This document shows positions 21,362-32,285 of a stretch of 64,000 nt of DNA, in pieces. This DNA comes from Ahaetulla prasina (lineage: Eukaryota > Chordata > Lepidosauria > Squamata > Colubridae). Every line of letters begins with the position of its first letter. Position 1 is the first letter of the stretch. The stretch is from positions 35,927,935-35,991,934 of the forward strand of contig NC_080541.1 of assembly GCF_028640845.1 (NCBI RefSeq), written 5' to 3'. Both the position numbers and the translations under genes were made by a program. Below the pieces are notes generated by a model, which saw only the letters and a list, made by a program, of their open reading frames with translations, made no database searches and was not told the DNA's origin.

Positions 21362-21560
21362 TTTTATTTATTATTATTTATTATTTTATTTTATTTGATT
21401 TTTATACCGCCCTTCTCCCAAAGGACTCAGGGCGGTGTACAGGCATAATAAAACCGACAATACAATATATAAGTTTAAAATACGATTTAAAAAACTTATT
21501 TTAAATTAGCCCAATGATTAAAATTTCCCATACTAAAAACCCCGTTTAAAATAAATAAAT
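21362..21560 (-). mobile_element. L2 LINE 3' UTR fragment
   Basis: The TTTATTTATT-rich tail is followed by TTTTTATACCGCCCTTCTCC and AAGGACTCAGGGCGGTGTAC. The latter is nearly identical to the 3' ends at 6723 and 49886. No coding part remains. Confidence 0.8.
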
Positions 21561-21944
21561 TTAAACATTTATGCTTTGAAGCTTTCTATTTTTTATGTTT
21601 GAATGTTTTTTAATGAATAATTTTACTGTAGTTTGGAAGCTGCCCAGCAGATGGGCGGAACATAAAATGTCCAAAGAAACAAATAAGTATTTTCTTGAAT
21701 GAAATATAAGTCAGAAATTAAATTCTACATACAGTATTAGATAGTAAAGATTTTCCAAGTGTAGCAATAGATCATGGCTAGGCACTGATCTGTAAAACTG
21801 AAAATATTATCTGGCAAAGAAAGTGAATGACATGTAGGTGCAAATTTATACTGAACCATAACATTCACCAACTGAATGTTGAGCCAATTATTATTTTCAG
21901 CCTCATCTGCATCAGCTGTCCTTGCATGCAAATTTATCAGAAAC

Positions 21945-22439
21945 TAGCTGATAACCCGGAGTTGCCTGGGTATTTATTTATCCCAGTCCTGTATTAGACA
22001 GGAAAAGCCATAACTTACAGTGGTGCAAATTAGAGACCTAATTGTCCTGGCCAATTAGGGAATTGGGAAAAATTCTACAGGGAACAGCCTTTGTGGTGAT
22101 TATCTGCATTAGCAGGCACCTCCCCCAACAACTTGCCCTCTTTGCTTGAAGCTGAGGGCCTGGGGGGGGGGTTATTGTTTGTTTGTTTGTTTGTTTGTTT
22201 AAGAACCAATCCCCCTTACCAGAGGGAGCCCCCTTGTGGAGTACCGGGAAGCCGTTACCATGGCAACTCCATTGTGATGTACATTAGAAGCCATTTTAAG
22301 GCACAACAGGCTGTATCTTAACAGAGCTTGAATACAAAATGCACACTATCACTGTCAAAAGTACTGTGATTTGACACTATAGATATAATTCATTCCTTTT
22401 CATTTCAGCATCTCAGGCATTCCAGAGTTATGCTGGAAC

Positions 22440-22486
<47 letters not shown>

Positions 22487-22752
22487 CACACCCTGAGGGA
22501 TGTTAGGGTATTTTTTTTCCAGAGTAAGTCATCTGTGTAGCAAGTTTGGTTAAAATTGCTTGAGGCGTTCCAGAGTTATGCTAGAACATACCCACATCTA
22601 CACCTACACCCACACACCAGGGGTGTCTTACCCCCACAGTATTTGTTTCCAGAGAGTAAGTCATCTGTGTAGCAAGTTTGGTTAAAATTGCTCGAGGCAT
22701 TCCTGAGTAATGCTGGATCACAGACACAGACACACACAGACACACACACATA

Positions 22753-22788
<36 letters not shown>

Positions 22789-22890
22789 AGGGGTGTCTTA
22801 CCCACAGTATTTGTTTCAGAGAGTAAGTCATCTGTGTACCAAGTTTGGTTGAAATACATATACATAGATCCTTTTTTATATATATAGAAA
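21945..22890. repeat. Unclassified repeat with tandem 130-170 bp units and microsatellites
   Basis: The block begins near CTAGCTGATAACCCGGAGTT, a motif I have seen at the start of dispersed reptile repeats. The segment GTAAGTCATCTGTGTA with AAGTTTGGTT recurs at 22525, 22657 and 22824, with spacings of 132 and 167 bp. Each unit carries a simple repeat: (GTTT)n at 22175-22200, (AGAC)n at 22439-22485 and (CA)n at 22729-22787. It ends in TTTTTTATATATATAG. The class of element is unknown to me. Confidence 0.6.
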
Positions 22891-23790
22891 AAGGATTCCT
22901 CGATCTCAGATATAGATTTCTTTATGGTTTGCTTTAACTGTTCAATTCATGGACCAACATTACTTTTTGTTTTTAAAGAAATGGGTTGCTGGCCTTTAGT
23001 ATCAGTTAGAATCATCTAAGTAGCTGATGAAATGAACAGCAAATATTCATCTGATTGTTATTTATTTATCTGTTAAATTGATTTGCCACTTATCTCACTA
23101 TGGGTCTACTCTAGGAAGTCTACAACAATAAAAAGGAAGAAATGAAAAGAGTGTAAACAGGACAGAAGTAAAATAACAGAACAATAAAATAATGGTAAAA
23201 AACATAATATGTATACGTGCATGTAATAACCAAAAAGATGGAGCAGAGAGCAAATGGAGTGTGGGGTGGGTGGAGGTATAGTCTGTCTTCAATCCAGCAG
23301 CCACCTTAATTGTGGAACTTCCCCATTTGATTCCAACAAGAAGTCAGGTCTCAGGTTTTATGCCACTTTGCCAAGAAGATTTGATTACATGATAAGTTTA
23401 TGAAGCCGAAATAGACTGAGGGAGGTGCTTCCTGCTTCTGCATATAGTTTTCTGGTAAATAAATAAATAAATATTTGTGCAGTCTTCAAATCGTAACATT
23501 ATTTGAAAAAAAGAGATCTTTGTTGGAATTAATAGCATTGTTTTGGGCTATCTTCCAATGCATTACAAAATGCATGTAGATTTCAATGAAAATTCATTAT
23601 GCAATGACATAAAACAGGATAGGAATCCTTTTCCTACCGTTTAATTGATCTTTCTGTTAACTGTGATTACAAGAACATCAGTTTACTACCTGAGGACTAT
23701 ACAAACCATCTCTTTTTAATGCCTTCCATACATTCACTAATGCAGTTATTTGGACATGGTGCTTTGCATCACAACATGTGAGTGGGAGGA
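22891..23790. other. Mostly unannotated; possible LINE 3' UTR remnant near 23050-23160
   Basis: TTATTTATTTATCTG followed by GGGTCTACTCTAGGAAGTCTAC resembles the tail-side ends of other LINEs here on the minus strand, but no coding homology is visible. The rest shows nothing. Confidence 0.35.
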
Positions 23791-24026
23791 TAGCAATAGC
23801 AATAGCAATAGCACTTAGACTTCACAGTGCTTTACAGCCCTCTCTAAGCAATTTACAGAGTCAGCACATTGCCCCCAACAATATGGTTCTCATTTTACCA
23901 ACTTCAAAAAGATGGGAGTCTGAGTCGACCTTGAGCCTGTTGAGATTCGAACTGCCAAATTGCAGGCAGCCGGCAGGCAGCAGAAGTAACCTGCAGTACT
24001 GCATTCTAACCATTGCATCACCATGG
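23791..24026 (-). mobile_element. tRNA-derived SINE (TTGCTA-tail family)
   Basis: The tail (TAGCAA)n at 23791-23812 precedes CACTTAGACTTCACAGTGCT and the conserved body. The head includes GAGATTCGAACTGCC as box B in complement. Confidence 0.85.
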
Positions 24027-24227
24027 ATCAGGATAACACTTGTATGCTCATAATCTTATTTTATAAAGGAAAGGTAATCAGCTTCTTCTAAGTAACTCAT
24101 ATTTCCTAAAAATAACAAAGCAATTTAAATAAGTAAGCTTACATGATTTTGTATATACTCTTAAAATACTTTCATAATATAATAAATAGAACTATATTTT
24201 CTCCAACTTTGGTCCTCTGTAATTTGG

Positions 24228-24498
24228 TGTAGAAGGCCAGATCCTGAAGATGAAACTCAAATACTTTGGCCACCTAATGAGAAGGAAGGACTCACTGGAG
24301 AAGAGCCTAATGCTGGGAAAGATTGAGGACAAAAGAAGAATGGGACGACAGAGAATAGGTGGCTGGATGGAGTCACTGAAGCAGTAGGCATGAGCTTAAA
24401 TGGACTCCAGAGGATGGTAGAGGGTAGGAAGGCCCGGAGGAACATTGTCCATGGGGTTGCGATGGGTTGGACACGACTTCGCAACTAACAACAACAAA
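24228..24498 (+). mobile_element. BovB (RTE) LINE 3' end
   Basis: Coding remnants include GHLMRRKDSLEKSLMLGKIE and GRQRIGGWMES on the plus strand, followed by a stop. The end reads GGGGTTGCGATGGGTTGGAC, then ACGACTTCGCAACTAACAAC and an (AAC)n tail. This is the characteristic BovB 3' end. BovB is known to have spread between squamates and ruminants by horizontal transfer. This copy is 5'-truncated and frame-broken. Confidence 0.85.
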
Positions 24499-24499
24499 T

Positions 24500-25366
24500 T
24501 TGGTGTATGAATTCTAGCAGCTCAGCCTACCTAGCCAGTGATCAAGAATAATGGAATTGTGTAACATCTCAAGAATCACAGGGCAAAAGTAAATTAGAAC
24601 ATATCATAGCTTACTCCAATGTGTCTCTTTCTGACCTTAATTTAAGGGCATTTTTTTCTTGCAGTTTGGATGTACCTTGTCCACTTTTCTGCTACATGAT
24701 CAATATTGTTTATGATTTTTAATTAACATTCCTGCTCAATTTCACTTCAGTTTCTTTTTATTATGTTCAAATAATTCTCATATTCCAAAATTTTATAGTC
24801 AATTGCTTTATTATTTATCTTATTGCACAAAGAAAATGATGTTTTTACATTCCTTCACATGAAAAAGACTTATTGCCATTTCTGTTTAAATCTGATAATT
24901 GATTACAAAATAAATTAATGCTTAAAATTCATTATTTTAAAGGTTACGCACCTGCAGCACTATAATTTCCTATTTCCTGTGATAATTATAAAAATTTTAA
25001 AGCAATCCTTCATTAACAATTATAACAGTCCTATAATATCATTCTTAACCTCAAGAGTTTGGAATGCCATAGGTAATACATGTCATAATTGAAATATAAA
25101 TGGATTTGCATTTGCTATATCTGAATAATAAAGAATAGAATACTGCATTGGTCTAATACTGCAGGCAATTTATGATATACTGTATTAAAATCAATTGGAA
25201 CTCTGGGGAAATTGAAGTATTTGTAACTAAAATTTACCTCAAAAGACAAGGAAGCGTTTATATGTTTCCCAGTATTCTATATTCCACCTCTGGTTTTAGA
25301 AAAAGAGATGGAAATTTCTCTAATAAAGGTCAAAACTGTATGGAAACATACCGATCTCAAGCAATT
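24500..25366. other. Unannotated AT-rich DNA
   Basis: No recognised feature. Confidence 0.4.
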
Positions 25367-25367
25367 G

Positions 25368-25625
25368 GCCGGTTTAGCTCACGCTGGTAAAAGCCTGTTA
25401 TTAAGAACACAGTAGCCTGCAATTACTGCAGGTTCGAGCCCGGCCCAAGGTTGACTCAGCCTTCCATCCTTTATAAGGTAGGTAAAATGAGGACCCAGAT
25501 TGTTGGGGGGGCAATAAGTTGACTTTGTAAAAATATACAAATAGAATGAGACTATTGCCTTATACACTGTAAGCCGCCCTGAGTCTTCGGAGAAGGGCGG
25601 GGTATAAATGTAAACAAAAAAAAAT
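25368..25625 (+). mobile_element. L2-tailed tRNA-SINE, complete
   Basis: Head: GCCGGTTTAGCTCACGCTGG (box A) and GGTTCGAGCCCGGC (box B), an RNA polymerase III promoter layout. The middle GGTTGACTCAGCCTTCCATC is shared with the other tRNA-SINE family. The tail AGCCGCCCTGAGTCTTCGGA, AGGGCGGGGTATAAATG and poly-A matches the L2 LINE 3' end. Short flanking CAATTG/TAATTG suggests a decayed target duplication. Confidence 0.9.
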
Positions 25626-25783
25626 AATTGTTATTTACATGACAAAAGGCAAACAAGAAATCCATGATTGGTGTCACCTATAGTCTTGTAAGATACTCAA
25701 GACTAAAATGAAAAGAAATATAAGCTAAGTTTTAAATGAAGTTGCATCTGGTTACTTCATATAATAGATTTGGGGAACCTAAT

Positions 25784-25794
25784 TGTTTGTTTGT

Positions 25795-25825
<31 letters not shown>

Positions 25826-26503
25826 TTTTGTCACAACAATATATGTAGGTATCATACAAAAAGATTATATAGTATATAAACACATATATGAGTAAATATA
25901 AGGAGGTATAAGCATATATATAGGAAGAAGAAAAGAAAAACAAGAGGACAGGAACGGTAGGCACATTTGTGCGCTTATGCATGCCCCTTATGGTCCTCTT
26001 AGGAATGGGGTGAGGTCAATAGTAGAAAGTTTTTGGATAAAACTTTTAGGATTATGGGAAGAGACCACAGAGTCAGGTAAATTATTCCAAGCACTGATGA
26101 TTCTGTTACAGAAGTCATATTTTCTGCAATCTAGATTAAAGCGGTTGACATTAAGTTTAAATCTATTAGTTGCTCTAGTATTATTGCAATTAAAGCTGAA
26201 GTAGTCTTTAACAGGAAGGACATTACAATAGATGATTCTGTGAATTAAGCTTCGGTCTTGTCGAAGGCGACGGAGTTCCAAGTTTTCTAAGCCTAGGATT
26301 TCAAGTCTGGTGGGATAGGGTATTTTATTGTTTTCAGAGGAATGGAGAACTCTTCTTGTAAAATATTTCTGGACACGTTCAATTGTATTGATGTCAGAGA
26401 TGTGGTGAGGGTTCCAAACAGGCGAGCTGTATTCTAGAATTGGTCTAGCAAATGTTTTATATGCTCTGGTTAGTAGTGTGGTGTTTTTGCAATCTTTAAC
26501 CAT
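25784..26503 (-). pseudogene. Rex/CR1-group LINE with 171-codon pol C terminus
   Basis: On the minus strand, 171 codons are open (26503-25988), including RPILEYSSPVWNPHH, IERVQKYFTRRVL and SAWNNLPDSVV, ending DLTPFLRGP. This is the region following the reverse transcriptase in jockey-superfamily LINEs. A 3' UTR of about 160 bp and a (TAAA)n tail (25784-25829) follow. The 5' end is truncated before the RT core. It is younger than the related copy at 5076-5633, which has lost its frame. Confidence 0.85.
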
Positions 26504-26509
26504 TCACCA

Positions 26510-27308
26510 ATTCTGGAATCTTGTAGAAAGCACGAATTGAATTTTATCAAAATGCACATTTCCATGCCTTCTGTTTGTTGTGAAAAGAAAAGGCAAAACT
26601 TGTTTTTGTTAATAATTTCTTCCTCCATTGTTTATTTCATCTAAACAGAACAATCAAAGCTCAGGTTTAATCTTATGCAAACTTTCAATGGAGTAAATCT
26701 CATTTAATGGAATTACATTTTTTTCCCTGAATAAACATGTATAGGGTTGTGCTGTCAGAGGAATCTTTCATATTTATATGTACCTGACTGACCTCAGCAT
26801 GGTTTCTGAAGATTAACTACAATGCGGTATAAAAAAAAAGTCTGAATGCTGTTTGATTGTAGAAGTATTTCATTGCATGGTTAAAGCAATCAGCAAAGTG
26901 GCAAGGGGATGTAAGAAGCAAAATGAAAGGAAATTGATGAAACAAGCACTTAGAGTGAAAAAGACTTTTTTCCTCTAATAATTGTTCTATTAAAAAAAAA
27001 GATTTTCATTACAGAAGACTAAACCTTGTTTCACAAGCTACATCTTTTTTCTACTAATTTTTAAAAATGACTTTCTTAGTTCTTTAAAAATGTCTTTTCA
27101 TTTACTAAACCTTTAAAAATGTATTTATTACAGTGAATAATCAGAGAGTTTAAATGTTCTTGTACGCTTTCCAGATAATTGCTAGAGACTTTCTTTCAAG
27201 GTAGAGGAAATGGGAATAAACAAGGAGGACAAAGGAGGAAGTGACAGCTTTCATAGCTCTTGGCTTCTACAGGATTGTGGAGGAGTAAAGAAAGAATTGT
27301 GCTCCATG
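26510..27308. other. Unannotated DNA
   Basis: Nothing recognised between the LINE and the Gypsy element. Confidence 0.4.
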
Positions 27309-27313
27309 GGTGC

Positions 27314-27503
27314 TGTTATGTATTCATGTTTGTACCTTTAAATATTTGAGTGGGAAATCAGCACGTTGCTGATTGGACGAAGCCTCCAGCAGAACTGTAT
27401 AAAAGGAGAGGTTTTTCCCCCAGCCTGTTGCTGGGTTCACCCTATATTAAAGAGCTGTTGTCACTACCCTGGTCTCCAGCCTCGTTACTTCCAGAACCTA
27501 ACA
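27314..27503 (+). repeat. 5' LTR of the Gypsy element
   Basis: Contains a TATA box TATAAAA (27398-27404) about 105 bp before the LTR end. It differs from the 3' LTR by one base (GTGGG here, GCGGG there) near position 38 of the LTR. Confidence 0.95.
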
Positions 27504-27504
27504 T

Positions 27505-27522
27505 TGGCGACGAAGGTGGGAT
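27505..27522 (+). promoter_or_regulatory. Putative primer-binding site
   Basis: TGGCGACGAAGGTGGGA begins two bases after the LTR. The TGG start fits pairing with a tRNA 3' CCA. The specific tRNA cannot be named with confidence from memory. Confidence 0.5.
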
Positions 27523-27600
27523 TTCGAGGCTGAGGAGAACCAGAACCGAGCTGAAGCACGATAGACCCGAACCCAGCAAACCCAGGGCAGAAAAGCGGAG

Positions 27601-28310
27601 ATGGCCAGCTACACTCCGCCCGCACCGTTTGACCCGGCTAAAGAGAAATGGGGAACGTATATGACCCGTTTCGAAAGCTTTCTAGAAGCCAACGAACTGC
27701 ACGGAGTTCCAGATAACCGAAAGAGGGCTTATTTCCTAAGCCACTGTGGTCCGGAGGTCATCGATATCGCGGAAGCCCTGGCAGAGCCAACACCGTTGCA
27801 GTCGGTGTCATGGCCAACTTTGCAGACTTTGCTAAAAAATCACTTCGCACCAACGCCATCCAAATACGTGCGGCGGTTTGAATTCGGAGAGCGAAGGCAG
27901 ATGGAGGGCGAATCCATCGGTGACTACATGGCCGCCCTAAGAAAAGCATCCAAGGACTGCGGATACCGCGACTTAGACGAGGTGCTCCTCGAGCAACTCA
28001 TCCGAGGGGTCAAAGATATCCGTTTGCGACGCCTGCTAGCAAAGAGCAACCTCACACTGGCCAACGCTCTGGACGAAGCCAGAGCACATGAAATGTCCAC
28101 CCAAGCGGCAGAGACACTGCAGAAGCCGGTCCCACAAAAGGCGAGCGCAAAGGCAACTCCGGTGCACCAGGAGGAGGTTCAGACCGAATCCGACGGGGAA
28201 GACGAGGAAGGGGTCTGCCGCACAGAGAAACGCGACAAAGGGGACCGAGACGAATGCGGAAGCTGCGGGGGTCAACACCAGCGCCAACGCTGCAAGTTTA
28301 AAGACGCGAC
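27601..28310 (+). CDS. Gypsy gag (capsid/nucleocapsid), 3' end broken
   Basis: The start ATG has a good context (GGAGATGG) just after the leader. Residues 1-160 form a retrotransposon gag capsid-like region (e.g. ADYM-type helix GESIGDYMAALRKASKDCGY). Residues about 160-215 are charged. A first zinc-knuckle-like motif CGSCGGQHQRQRC is retained at about residue 220. The second knuckle is disrupted here by an 11-bp deletion after 28310, which shifts the frame; in the duplicated copy it survives as CRRCGKKGHLAQVC. Gag would assemble particles and package RNA. The open frame continues to 28539 but is out of register after the deletion. Confidence 0.85.
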
Positions 28311-28770
28311 GTGGGAAGAAAGGGCACCTAGCTCAAGTTTGTCGAGCGGCCCAACCTTCCCGCCGAAAATTCAAATCGGCCAATCAGAGCGCGGAATCGG
28401 CAAGGCGGCCCGCGATTGGCTCAAACAAAAAAGGCGCGGATTCCAACCAAACAACTGTGGTCATAGGCCGCGCCTCGACCAAAGTGGAGAAGAAGATCTT
28501 CACCAAGCCAAAAATAGAGGGAGTACGGTGCCGGCTTGAAGTAGACACGGGATCAGCGATCACCATCATGTCCTGGGACACTTTGGCGGTCGCTGCCGTC
28601 CGTCGCGGCCCCACCTGCAAGCACAACGGCTACGAGTGCACGACTACCAGGGGAATCGCATCCCTGTTCGAGGGACCACCTCCGTCCGAGTCGAGTACGG
28701 TCCACATAAAAAGACCCTGCCCATCACGATCGTCGAAGGAACTCTGCCCAGTCTGTTGGGACTAGACTGG
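28311..28770 (+). pseudogene. Gypsy aspartic protease region, first copy
   Basis: Continuing in the +1-shifted frame, the sequence shows GKKGHLAQVC and then the active-site motif VDTGSAITIM with catalytic Asp. The frame is broken again near 28650. Downstream, LLGLDWFRALGM (28740-28790) is the conserved end of the protease fold in this group. It would process the gag-pol polyprotein, but the interruptions make this copy non-functional as read. Confidence 0.8.
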
Positions 28771-30046
28771 TTTCGTGCCCTGGGCATGGGAGTGACTGGC
28801 ATCTACAGAAGTGACTGTAACCTGAAAGACATTCTCTTTAACGAGTTCAAGATGTCTTCAAGGACTGCCTGGGCAAGTACAAGGGACCCCTATTTCCTTC
28901 AACTTAGACCCCAGGTAGCCCCCATTAGGCTTAAGGCGAGGAGAGTCCTTTGCCCTAAAACCAAAATCGATAAGGAGCTGGATAAGCTCATTAATCAGGG
29001 ATTTTGGTGCCAGTCGATCACGCAAAGTGGGAGACGCCAATCGTCACCCCATAAACCGGACGGGTCAATTAGAATTTGCGCTGACTACAAGGCGGCGCTT
29101 AACAAAGCCTTACAGAAAAGCGCTTACCCGGTTCCGTGGTGCAACACTTATTGCACTCTTTGGGGCAAGGGCAAGTCTTTGCAAAGTTAGACTTGGCCCA
29201 AGCCTACCAACAACTGCCAGTAGACGCCCGCACAGCGAAGCCCAAACGATTGTGACGCACAGGGGGCCTTCAAGTGCACCCGATTGCAATTTGGGGTCAG
29301 TGTGGCACCAGGGCTGTTCCAAAACCTGATGGAACGACTACTGCAGGGCTCCCAGGGTAGTTCCCTACTTGATGATGTCCTAATTTCAGGGAAAACATGG
29401 AGGAATTGGGGAGCGGTTAAGAAAGGTCTTGAGCATTTTCCGGACAGCGGATTAAAAGTCAAGACAAACAAAATGCCAGATAGGGTCGAATCCGTCGATT
29501 TCTTGGGCTACGGATAGACAAGAAAGGAATTCACCCTACTGAGAGCAAGGTTAAGGCAATTAGGAAGGCTCCAGCGCCCAAAAACAAAGCAGAGCTGCAG
29601 GCATTCCTGGGATTGGTTAATTTTATGCGGTCTTTTAAAAGAACAAAGCAACTGCTATGGAACCGCTGCATAGGCTCTTAGGAAAAATACTGTTTGGTCT
29701 TGGGGAAAGTCAGAAAATAGGGCTTTTGAAGCAGTAAAGAACCTGCTCTCAAGTGATAGCCTGCTCATCCAATATCACGACTCATTACCCCTAGTGCTGG
29801 TTTGCGATGCCTCCTTATGGGGTGGGGCTGTACTCAGCCATAGATTTCCAAACGGCACAGAAGCCCCTATAGCGTTCTACTCTAGAACGATGTCCTCCCC
29901 AGAGAGGAACTACAGCCAATTAGACAAAGAAGCACTAGCCATTGTGTCAGGGTCAAAAATTCCACGAGTATGTTTTGGGCGGAATTTTGAAATCGTGACT
30001 GACCACAGACCGCTACTAGGATACTGGCTGGCGACCGCCAACGCCT
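28771..30046 (+). pseudogene. Gypsy reverse transcriptase/RNase H, first copy, frame-broken
   Basis: Nucleotides align with 30747-32020. Many single-base losses occur in homopolymers, for example in the segment corresponding to YFDD, which here reads LLDD. The region ends within RNase H (LVCDASLWGGAV, FYSRTMSSPERNYSQLDKEA) and joins gag-derived sequence at GCCAACGC, an 8-bp match to the gag target. Confidence 0.85.
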
Positions 30047-31130
30047 GGACGAAGCCAGAGCACATGAAATGTCCACCCAAGCGGCAGAGACACTGCAGAA
30101 GCCGGTCCCACAAAAGGCGAGCGCAAAGGCAACTCCGTGCACCAGGAGGAGGTTCAGACCGAATCCGGCGGGAAGACGAGGAAGGGTCTGCCGCACCGAG
30201 AAACGCGACAAAGGGGACCGAGACGAATGCGGAAGCTGCGGGGTCAACACCAGCGCCAACGCTGCAAGTTTAAAGACGCGACATGTCGGCGGTGTGGGAA
30301 GAAAGGGCACCTAGCTCAAGTTTGTCGAGCGCCCAACCTTCCCGCCGAAAATTCAAATCGCCAATCAGAGCGCGGAATCGGCAAGGCGGCCCGCGATTGG
30401 CTCAAACAAAAAGGCGCGATTCCAACCAAACAACTGTGGTCATAGGCACCACCAAAGTGGAGAAGAAGATCTTCACCAAGCCAAAAATAGAGGGAGTACG
30501 GTGCGGCTTGAAGTAGACACGGATCAGCGATCACCATCATGTCCTGGGACACTTTGGCGGTCGCTGCCGTCCGTCAAGCGCCACCTGCAAGCACAACGGC
30601 CACGAGTGCACGACTACCAGGGAATCGCATCCCTGTTCGAGGGACCACCTCCGTCCGAGTCGAGTACGGTCCACATAAAAGACCCTGCCCATCACGATCG
30701 TCGAAGGAACTCTGCCCAGTCTGTTGGGACTAGACTGGTTTCGTGCCCTGGGCATGGGAGTGACTGGCATCTACAGAAGTGACTGTAACCTGAAAGACAT
30801 TCTCTTTAACGAGTTCAAGATGTCTTCAAGGACTGCCTGGGCAAGTACAAGGGGACCCTATTTCCTTCAACTTAGACCCCAGGTAGCCCCATTAGGCTTA
30901 AGGCGAGGAGAGTCCCTTTGCCCTAAAACCAAAAATCGATAAGGAGCTGGATAAGCTCATTAATCAGGGATTTTGGTGCCAGTCGATCACGCAAAGTGGG
31001 AGACGCCAATCGTCACCCCATAAACCGGACGGGTCAATTAGAATTTGCGCTGACTACAAGGCGACGCTTAACAAAGCCTTACAGAAAAGCGCTTACCCGG
31101 TTCCGTGGTGCAACACTTATTGCACTCTTT
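30047..31130 (+). pseudogene. Second copy of gag tail, protease and RT start, frame-broken
   Basis: It retains the CCHC knuckle CRRCGKKGHLAQVC (near 30285-30325). Many homopolymers are one base short compared with the first copy. The protease and RT N-terminal regions are readable only by changing frame. Confidence 0.8.
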
Positions 31131-31979
31131 GGGGCAAGGCAAGTCTTTGCAAAGTTAGACTTGGCCCAAGCCTACCAACAACTGCCAGTAGACGCCCGCA
31201 CAGCCGAAGCCCAAACGATTGTGACGCACAGGGGGGCCTTCAAGTGCACCCGATTGCAATTTGGGGTCAGTGTGGCACCAGGGCTGTTCCAAAACCTGAT
31301 GGAACGACTACTGCAGGGGCTCCCAGGGGTAGTTCCCTACTTCGATGATGTCCTAATTTCAGGGGAAAACATGGAGGAATTGGGGGAGCGGTTAAGAAAG
31401 GTCTTGAGCATTTTCCGGACAGCCGGATTAAAAGTCAAGACAAACAAATGTCAGATAGGGGTCGAATCCGTCGATTTCTTGGGCTACCGGATAGACAAGA
31501 AAGGAATTCACCCTACTGAGAGCAAGGTTAAGGCAATTAGGAAGGCTCCAGCGCCCAAAAACAAAGCAGAGCTGCAGGCATTCCTGGGATTGGTTAATTT
31601 TTATGCGGTCTTTTTAAAGAACAAAGCAACTGCTATGGAACCGCTGCATAGGCTCTTAGGAAAAAATACTGTTTGGTCTTGGGGAAAGTCAGAAAATAGG
31701 GCTTTTGAAGCAGTAAAGAACCTGCTCTCAAGTGATAGCCTGCTCATCCAATATCACGACTCATTACCCCTAGTGCTGGTTTATGCCTCCCCTTATGGGG
31801 TGGGGGCTGTACTCAGCCATAGATTTCCAAACGGCACAGAAGCCCCTATAGCGTTCTACTCTAGAACGATGTCCTCCCCAGAGAGGAACTACAGCCAATT
31901 AGACAAAGAAGCACTAGCCATTGTGTCAGGGGTCAAAAAATTCCACGAGTATGTTTTGGGCGGAATTTTGAAATCGTGA
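31131..31979 (+). CDS. Gypsy reverse transcriptase and RNase H, second copy
   Basis: Open frame from about 31131 (in the longer ORF that begins at 30996 in an unrelated register). RT motifs in order: KLDLAQAYQQLPV, THRGAFKCTRLQFG, VAPGLFQNLMERLL and the catalytic box YFDDVLIS (31338-31361). The thumb follows with VDFLGYRIDKKGIHP. RNase H begins at about 31770; in this copy its first motif reads LVYASPYG, where the first copy has LVCDAS, so the catalytic Asp is missing as read. The frame breaks at 31979 by loss of one T. The protein would copy element RNA to DNA. Confidence 0.88.
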   Translation, partial: GARQVFAKLDLAQAYQQLPVDARTAEAQTIVTHRGAFKCTRLQFGVSVAPGLFQNLMERLLQGLPGVVPYFDDVLISGENMEELGERLRKVLSIFRTAGLKVKTNKCQIGVESVDFLGYRIDKKGIHPTESKVKAIRKAPAPKNKAELQAFLGLVNFYAVFLKNKATAMEPLHRLLGKNTVWSWGKSENRAFEAVKNLLSSDSLLIQYHDSLPLVLVYASPYGVGAVLSHRFPNGTEAPIAFYSRTMSSPERNYSQLDKEALAIVSGVKKFHEYVLGGILKS

Positions 31980-32285
31980 CTGACCACAGACCGCTACTAG
32001 GATACTGGCTGGCGACCGCCCAACGCCTGTGGCACTTTCGCCACGCTTGACCCGATGGACTATATTCTTAGCCGCTTATTCGCACAAGCTGCAGCATCGA
32101 CCAGGAAAAGAAGTGGGGCATGCAGACGCAAGCCGATGCCCACTACCAGGGGCGACCAAGACCCCACTCGGGACGCCCATCCTACTTATTGACTCGTTGG
32201 ACTCTGGCCCAGTCACATCTAAGGAAGTGGCTCGGGCATCATACCGACATTGTGTTAAGGACTGTACTCGGTTGGGTACAGAGGG
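31980..32285 (+). pseudogene. RNase H end and connection to integrase, frame-broken
   Basis: It contains TDHRPLLG in one frame and RLTRWTIFLAAYSHKLQHRP, then DASRCPLP, in another (the 32029-32379 frame). This is the usual RNase H C terminus. At least two small indels separate the frames. Confidence 0.7.

Larger units (their letters stand above)
28071..32020 (+). repeat. Tandem duplication, 1,976-bp unit, within the Gypsy element
   Basis: GGACGAAGCCAGAGCACATG occurs at 28071 and 30047, and collinear similarity continues from gag through RNase H. The junction lies at GCCAACGC(C)TGGACG, where RNase H (GACCGCC) meets gag (CTGGCCAACGCT). The units differ mainly by single-base indels. One 11-bp indel also separates them, missing from the first copy. 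Confidence 0.93.

Noticed and set aside
22576..22865. Cys/Val-rich ORFs of 69 and 94 codons
   Set aside because: They are translations of (CA)n microsatellite and flanking tandem repeats.
24257..24484. 75-codon minus-strand ORF
   Set aside because: It is the antisense shadow of the BovB 3' end, which is recognisable on the plus strand.
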